Of a stretch of 64,000 bases of DNA, positions 56,901-64,000 are shown in pieces (the first letter of the stretch is position 1; each line of letters begins with the position of its first letter). Made by a program: the position numbers and the translations under genes. The stretch spans positions 1,012,144 through 1,076,143 of the forward strand of contig QAOA01004878.1 of assembly GCA_003255065.1 (NCBI GenBank), written 5' to 3'. Source of the stretch: Cercis canadensis. Its lineage: Eukaryota; Streptophyta; Magnoliopsida; Fabales; Fabaceae. The notes below the pieces were generated by a model, which was not told the DNA's origin, made no database searches, and was given only the letters and a program-made list of their open reading frames with translations.

Positions 56901-59900
56901 GACAGATATAATTAATAAAGGTGATCTAGACATATATGAGATTGAGGGAATGAACTTCCTAAGCCTCATCTGTGAGTCATCACCCCACCTCACTCTAATC
57001 ATCAAGAGGAAGGTAAATCTCTGAGAGTGAACTTCCAAGGGATTAAATTCATTGATTCAAATGTCTTGTACTTTGGGATGACATAATCTTTTTAGTTTCC
57101 ATGGTGATTTCAACATTTGGTGGCTATTTGGCAATGCCCTTGGTTGATATCTAACCTGCACAGAGAGTTCATTTGATGACTTTGTTTCTTTTTATTTTAT
57201 TGTCTCTTTTTCCTGTTAGAAGGACGGCTTACCTGCAACATTGAATTTTCTCTTTTCCAAGGAAGCCTTATTTTCTTATAAATAAAAAACAATGCACTTG
57301 ATGTTGTTCTAATGTGATCCTCTTTTCTGCTTGGCGTTTTACATGCAGAAACTTGCTTATTGCCTTGCATTGCTTCCAAAATCAAGAGGAGATGAAGAAA
57401 GCTGGTCCGTGCTGATGCAGAAAATTTTGGTTGTAATAAATGACCATCTAAATATTTTCTTTCAAGGTCTTGAAGAAGGTAGATGTATGTACTATATAGG
57501 TTTTACTGGTCCATTATTAACAGCAGTGAGTGACAATCGTCTTGCATGTGTTGCAGAAACCAAGCGCAATGAAGTTGTTAGATTGTTGGTTCCGCCAGGA
57601 AAAAATCCTCCACCACCTTTAGGAAGTTATATATTGGCTGAAGAAGCTAGTAACAAAGCAACAAACAAGACTGAGCAATCACTGGTGTCCAACATCTCTA
57701 CACTTATGCTTTGCTGTTGTACAATGCTGACAAATTCATATCCTGTCAGGGTACTGTTCAGTTCTTCCTAGAGAATGAATGAGGATCCGTATTATGTTCT
57801 TATGATTGTGAGTTCTGTGAATTCTTCTTAAATAGTAAGAATGATCAAATCAATGTGATATATTTTGATAGGTGAATGTTCCTGTTCCCCTGTTGTTGGC
57901 CCTTGTTGAAAGGGTGTTGATGGTGAATGGTTCATTGCCAGAAATGTCATTGCCATTCGTGACTTCCGAGCAGCAAGAGAATATATGTTCTGAACTTCCA
58001 GTTTTGCACTCATGTAGCCTGGAGTTGCTCACTGCTATCATAAAGGGCATGGGCAGGTATAACTGCTTAATTTTCTTCACCTCCCCCCGTCAAAACAAAA
58101 AAAGGGGGTGGGGGGTAATTCTGTTAGTGGTGATATTTATGATTAATAAATGAAATTTAAATTTATCAGAACCTTGGTAGTTTCAATGAATCTGTGTCAA
58201 CAATATTTTATTTTTATGCGATTATTTTGCCTTTCTTCAATTCATTCCGTTTGCCCAGGTCTTTGGGTCCTAATTCATTTTTAAAAAATAATTTTCACTG
58301 AGAATTCTCTGGCTAGACGGACTATGTGTATGTATTTATTGGGTGCTTATATTGTACTATAGATAAATTATCATTTTTTTATGCTTGGTTGTTATTGTTG
58401 CTTTTGTTGTATAGATTATTGCTAAGTTTTCTTTTTATGTCACTTAAGGGGCATTTCTTGTAGACTTACTTTAGCTTCATTGTGAATTGTTGACTGTTTA
58501 AAAAAAAATAACGACCACCTGAGCTTGGCTTTTTCGTTGATTTTATATTTGATCCATTGTCAGTGTAACACTATACACTTACACTATCAGTAAACAAGGT
58601 GCAATAGCATTTAAGTTCTTAAGATATTTTACCTACAGCAAAAATCTTTTTCAGACTTGTTAATACACGGTAGCATATAGTTACTGTTTCTGTAAGACTC
58701 TTTACACTGACAGTGAATCACAATTAGATCCATTTAATTTCCCCTCAACTTTTATGTAACTAAATTTAAAATTACCAGTGTCATACATATCAATAATCTT
58801 AAATTTTCTTGTGTGCTGAACAGTTTTGTTATTGATGGCTGTTATTATGAGTCTCCTACCAACATTTTTTAGCAGCTTACCTTGCACCATTAGCAGTGTT
58901 CCTGCATCTATTTCCATGCATAACTTCTGTGTGCTTTCCTCTCATTAATCTTTTGTATCTTCATTTGCAAGAATGCAGAGTTCTACTGATTGCCCTTATC
59001 TTTGTTGCAGTTATCTTTTACCATATGCTGCCTCTATCGTGCGCCTCATTATGAGGTACTTCAAGACATGCTCATTTCCAGCATTAAGAATTAAGTTATA
59101 TTCAATCACAAGGATTCTGCTCATATCCAGGGGTGTTGGTATGTAAATTTTCTTAACAATGTCTCACTGCTGACTCTTAATATAATTTTTTGGCAGAGGT
59201 GCTTCCATTTGAAACTGTTCATTTATCTTCAACTGACATATTAGGGATGCCCTGTCTGCAGGTCTACCTGCCTACGCATTACAAACTAACTTTTTTTTTT
59301 TTTTGTTTTTTTCTGTGTTTGGGCTAATTACACTTGCAGCCCTGTGGCAATTAAAAAGGCTAAAAGTTCAATGCTTATAATTTGACTATTAAATCCAACA
59401 GCAATTTTTCTTTTGAGTAAAACAAGAAATTTTATTTGATGACATGCCATGTACTAACACAATGTTAGCATATTTGTTTTTGGCACTTTCTGATGCCTGC
59501 TATAAAGCAGGGTTATAACCTTATTGTTTTTGGTTGCCATTTTTTTTTTGAAAAAAAAAAGCTTTTTGTTTACCAACCGGTCAATAATGTCCCAACACAA
59601 ATTGCCCCTTAGGTCTTCCCTTGAAATAAAAGGAAAATAGGGAAAAGATAATTGAGCAGGCATTATAAACAATATCTGTGCAGCACATATTCCAATTTCT
59701 CAAGATTCTTGGTGCAATTACAAGGTTTACATTTTGTTATGCAAACCTAGAGTTTGAAATTTGAGAAGAATTGCTGGGTCAAACATCATGCCTTATGTTT
59801 GAGACTTTGAACTCTCTGTAAGCCCATGGTGCATGAGTGAGAATTGCACATTGTGTGTGAGAGGGAGAGACAGAGAAAGTAACTCCAGTAATATGAGGGA

Positions 59901-61548
59901 GCTGCATGAAGTTGAGATTGAGAAGTGAAAGCTCTATTCAGCACTCATCTAGATACCACATTTTGAGTTCCCTGCAACTTGACTGCAGTTTTGTGCATGT
60001 ATTTCTAACTTGGATTGTTTGTGAATTTAATTAAGTTCCACATATCCTCTTTGTTAGAAAATTGGAGATACTATGAATATATAAACTTTTATCTGTAGAA
60101 CTTTAGTACATGTTAACTACATATAAAAGACTCTCTTACTTTCTATGAAACTAATGAACACATTAATTTTATTATTTCTCCTTGTAGACTGTTTGAAACA
60201 TTTCCCATAGACTGCAGGGTTGGTCCTTCTTTTTTTAGGCTCGTCAATGTCAATTTCATGACTTGAGTTTATTTTTTTTCCTTTCTGTTTAATTAAGCTA
60301 GATTTTGATTGGATCGTACTGAATGGGTTTTACTAATTTGTCATCATGAATAGGAATGGCTTCATGCCTTGGACAGGAAGTTATCAACAATGCATTAGTT
60401 GATTTGAGTACCAATAGGAATAAAAGCAGTGACCTATTAAATAATTCAGATTCAAATGCCTCTACTGAAGCATTGCTGCAACCTAGTCGTAGAAAAAGGA
60501 AGCATGGCAGTACTGCTGGTCCTCTCGAGAATCGTGAAGGTAGTTGTTTGGGAGCGAAAAACCCCAAGAACCTTCCTGTGACTCCAGTTTCTCTGAAAAT
60601 AGCTGCGCTTGAGGCATTAGAGACACTTATTAATGTGGTATGTATGTTTCACGTGATGTGAGTACTAGTATTCATTCATTGATATTTTCCTATCTTCAAT
60701 GGCTATTCTTGTTGGTAGTTTGCACAATGTTGAAGGCGTGTGCTTGCTCACATGCCTGAACAAAGTGAGAAAACTATAGCAAAGTATAATCACATCTTCT
60801 TTGTATGAACTATGAACTTGATAGCAGTGTGGGATACCATGATAAACTGCTATTCTGGTTAGCCACATTTTTGGAACACTTTTTCTATGACCTGGTGCAA
60901 TTTTATTTGTCCAAACACTTAAATCTTTTAAAAAGTTGAGTAACCTATATTTGAAAAGGGTGACCTTCTATTAACATGTCATACTTTTTTGGGAACTTGG
61001 TCAGGCATGACTATGTTGTCCAAAGCATTTAGTCTCTCACAATGATACGATCACTCCCCTAATGTATTAGTCTTTACATTTTCTTTATTTGGTAGTTAAT
61101 TTTGTTAAAATTAAACCTATGTAAACTGGCATGTACATGATTAATACAGCCATTTTGTAATTTTCAGTTTAGCAAAATTAAATACAAAAAAGAGATTGAG
61201 AAAATAGGTTATTTTTATGGGTATTGTAGTGTTTACAACAGCCCTTTGTTTTTGACTTGAATCAAATATCGATGGGTGGTTCAAATTTTCATAACTTTTG
61301 ACAGGCTGGTGGTCTAAGATCTGAAGAGTGGAGGTCAAATGTTGATAATCTTTTGATAGTCATAACAATGGAATCTTTTAAAGAAGGACCGGTTATTGGG
61401 GATAAAAGTATGTTCGAGCAAAAGGAACTGGCTGCAACTACTGGGGATTTTCAGCTTGCAGCATTACGTGCTCTTTTGGCATCCTTTCTTTCCTTTGCTC
61501 GAGTGCGGCCCCCATATTTAGCCCAGGGTCTTGAACTTTTCCGTATTG
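50960..61548 (+). CDS. RIX1/PELP1-like ribosome-biogenesis protein, exons 1-12 (3' end beyond the window)
   Basis: Exons: 50960-51232, 51672-51788, 52415-52479, 53200-53305, 54193-54264, 54722-54781, 57349-57478, 57557-57750, 57872-58056, 59011-59138, 60354-60637 and 61305-61548. All are GT-AG and phase-consistent, giving 619 codons plus one base. The RIX1 N-terminal domain covers roughly residues 60-230: SSNM at the end of exon 1, then CWAGICLLGFTCQECS (95-110), then SYSEWFQKLL. LVPPGKNPPPPLG (286-298) and the following helical repeats fit plant PELP1 homologs. A basic RRKRKH (489-494) is a likely nuclear-localisation signal. RIX1/PELP1 with IPI1/TEX10 and IPI3/WDR18 removes ITS2 during 60S maturation in the nucleolus/nucleoplasm. 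The C-terminal acidic region is not in the window. Intron 4 holds an assembly duplication that repeats the start of exon 5. Confidence 0.9.
53515..54215 (+). repeat. Duplicated intron 4/exon 5 segment around a single N
   Basis: TGTGTGTCTGTTGATTGAAG through ACCATGCAACGTTT occurs at 53523-53598 and 53795-53873. TATTATGTTGCCCATACTTG through GAAGGTGCACTTCATTTGTT occurs at 53600-53780 and 54031-54211. A single N at 53784 joins them. The first copy lacks about 155 bp present in the second. The repeated end includes the first 23 nt of exon 5 (53761-53783). The second copy (54193-54264) is the complete exon and is used in the gene model. Confidence 0.9.
54782..57348 (+). other. Intron 6 of the PELP1-like gene (2.57 kb)
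   Basis: The longest complete intron of the gene. Frames inside (for example 56209-56415 and 56838-57038) show no recognised domain. 56100-57050 is purine-rich and differs in composition from the rest, possibly an old insertion, but no terminal repeats are evident. Confidence 0.6.
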
Positions 61549-64000
61549 GTAATTCTGTTCTTCAACACGCAACTTCTTTTATTCTTGTTGAATATTACCA
61601 TCCCTCGTTGTAGAAAATTATTGAATTTTATGTGTCTGAATAAATCTTAATCATTGTTATTATTGTGAGTATTAGTAGTTGTCTTATGTGAAATTCTGTA
61701 ACTATTGGGAAAAAGACACATGTTTGGATTTATACCTTACAGAAATGGTGCAGAAGAGATAGGGAATTTAGCATATTAAGTACTGGTTACCTAAAAATTC
61801 AATTGGTAGAGTTACTTATAATTTTTCCTATTATCATTCCTACTATTACTTGTCGGTTGATGATTAGATTGGGGTTGTCTTTGAGTTGGTTTGATTGTAG
61901 ATTTTGTGGTTAGAAATTTGGCTTTTAAGACTGGATTGTTGAAGTGCATACAAATTCTGAACCTTCCCCCTTTCTTGTCTCATTTTTGCTTCTTCTAATT
62001 CTTCTATCCCTTCTACTTCTGAGCCTCTCTGTCTCCCCCTTGGCACTCACTCTCACTTTCACACTGTCAGTTGCTTTTATTCCTGTATTAACTTCATTAA
62101 AGATGTGATGGGTGGGCAAGATTTTGAGGTCCAAATTCAATAATTTGCCAAAGCAAATCAAAGCTAAAATACGACATCACGCTACAGAAATTTTAGTCCT
62201 AATTACACAGTTCTGGAAAAAAATTACGTTAGGGTGCTAAGGACTTCAAAACTGGAGTGAAATGCACTGGGAATGGGTCTGATTATGTGGTTTTGCAAAG
62301 TGGCTAGTTTGTGTTGGATTGAATTAGTTATTTATGTTAAGAACTTAAAGGTTGATGAGACTGCAGTAAGGTGTGTTTGAGGCTTGAGTGGTAAGTAAAA
62401 TGTGCAAGTTGAAACATGGAGCACATTTTGACCTTACCATACCATTGAATTTTTATTGATATCTATATCTGAAAGTATTTAGTTATTGGGTCTATTGGAA
62501 CTTATATACCATCCAGGGTGGTTATGATGAATCCTGATAACAATAGAGACTTATTCTTGGAAGGGAGAGGTCAATTTATGTAAGGTCCCTCCTTTCTCTC
62601 CCTCCCCACCCCCAAAACTTTTTTGTGGTGATTAGCTCAGACTCTGAATATCAACCTATGTACTCATCTTTGCCAGCTCTTGAAAATATGTTCCTATCAA
62701 ATCTCGATGTCAAAGGGCCTCACTTGCCATTGTCCTTTTCTGTTTGTTGCTGGCTGCATCCTAGTGGACCCATATTTTCCTTAGATCCTATATTTCATAC
62801 TTACTAAACTTTTATTTCTAAATTTCTATGTAGGATTCAACATTTTGCTACTGCTTCCAATGTGTTGTATTGCTTATGATTCAGAATTACTGAAGGAAAA
62901 TGTTGAATTTAAGAATTGTTTAGGGTTCTAGTTTATTCAACTTCTGGGCTTCCTTCAATGGTTAGTGAGTTATAAACTCCATTATTTTTTCCTTTTCGTT
63001 TAAAAGAACTTCATTCTTTCTTTTTAGTCCTTACTTAACAGCTTAAGCTTTTAGTTCAAGTGATTCTTTGACTTGCTATTAGAGGCTAGTTGATCAAGTG
63101 GTTTAGAGTTTGATCCTTGTCACCATCAGTCTAATGCTCCAATTTTCAATTTAAAGTAGCATTTAGTTTTTCTGTAATTTAGTCATTTATCACATTTTAA
63201 GCTCAGTGCCCTTTCATGTGAAAGGGCATGTTAAAGCTATTAAAAAAGCATTTTCAAGCCCTTGCTTGACAGCATAACCTTTTAAGACAGATAGAAAGGA
63301 ATCTTATCAGAGTTAAGAATCATCTTAATTCTTGTTACAATTTTTCATTTAATAAAAGCATTGTATTTTACTATTAGTGATATTGAATCTAAGCAAAATT
63401 GAAAATAATACATAAAACATTACTGAGTATGACTTTTGCATATACAATGATAGTGCATACTGTAAAGGTGATGTTCATTTGATTGGTTGATTAATTTTCA
63501 GACCCAGTTCCTTCTTATTTTCATTCTTTTTGTGCTTTTTTCCCTTCTATTCTATCATAAGAAATAAATTATCTATGACAAATTTATGTCCATTATGATT
63601 CTAATTTTTCTTTTCTTTAAATTATTTGGGCAATTTGTGCAATTTAAGACATTTGTTTTCTAGTAAGCTTGGCCCCCTTGACATTTGAAGTTGGCACTCT
63701 TGCTTTTCCTTAATGACCATCAACTGAACTTTTCCTGTAAGTCCTGAATTATGAAATTTGCAGGTGAATGAGACACAATTCACATCATATTTAATGCAAA
63801 TATTTTATGAAATTTTACTTTGAAGAGAATTTGATCACAGTTTCCCATGAAAAAGGAACTTGAGGTTTACTGTGTGAGCTTCCAGTTGCGTATGTTCTTT
63901 CTTAGGATTTGCTGTGTATACAATATCCAATGTTGTAGCCTAGTTATATCATTTCTTTCCCCTTTTGCCCTTCTCCCTTCTTTAGATTATGGCTTAGGGC
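61549..64000 (+). other. Intron 12 of the PELP1-like gene, running out of the window
   Basis: Exon 12 ends at 61548 with a GTAATT donor in phase 1. No sequence resembling the next part of a plant PELP1 protein was found up to 64000, so this whole stretch is read as intron. It is AT-rich, with T-rich tracts. Confidence 0.6.

Noticed and set aside
57850..58080. Minus-strand frames at 57828-58080
   Set aside because: Antisense shadows of exon 9 of the PELP1-like gene.

Overview
This window is nuclear DNA of a flowering plant, almost certainly a eudicot. The sequence is AT-rich, the genes have GT-AG introns, and there are plant-only families: gibberellin 20-oxidase, 8-cysteine plant defensins, a CASP-like fragment and a plant-type RIX1/PELP1 gene. 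The repeats are also plant types: copia with a tRNA-Met primer site, a chromodomain gypsy, LINEs, MULE, hAT and PIF/Harbinger-like elements. The species cannot be named from the sequence alone. Nine interruptions of Ns occur (one of 398 bases, eight single Ns). At least five of them sit where the same sequence appears on both sides, so several local duplications may be assembly artefacts.

Layout. 1-7 kb: repeat-rich DNA with a decayed 2-oxoglutarate dioxygenase exon and a 280-bp inverted repeat about 5 kb apart. 7-26 kb: a plant defensin neighbourhood with three apparently intact two-exon genes (8014-8357 on +; 13237-13582 and 22872-23216 on -), embedded in duplicated flanking blocks. A 6.0-kb copia element with an exact 5-bp target duplication has landed 84 bp upstream of one defensin start codon. 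26-32 kb: a 5'-truncated LINE (15-bp target duplication) interrupted by a 5.07-kb chromodomain gypsy element (5-bp target duplication). 33-39.4 kb: two LINE fragments, a PIF/Harbinger-like element, a copy of the defensin-side block, a truncated copia and a hAT-like element with an 8-bp target duplication. 39.8-41.5 kb: an intact three-exon gibberellin 20-oxidase on the - strand. 41.6-48.1 kb: an array of about 13 units of a ~475-bp satellite, built from two related half-units, starting about 125 bp upstream of the GA20-oxidase start codon. 48.1-49.9 kb: a 1.8-kb Mutator-like element with 9-bp target duplications and ~205-bp terminal inverted repeats, carrying seven exon remnants of a GSK3/shaggy kinase gene (a Pack-MULE). 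50.96 kb to the end: the first 12 exons (619 codons) of a RIX1/PELP1 ribosome-biogenesis gene, which runs out of the window.

The genes do not form one pathway. GA20-oxidase makes gibberellin precursors, the defensins are secreted defence or signalling peptides, and PELP1/RIX1 serves 60S ribosome maturation. I see no wholly new biological system. The most informative structures are the Pack-MULE with its captured kinase exons, the satellite array abutting the GA20-oxidase promoter, and the copia insertion that split a defensin promoter.
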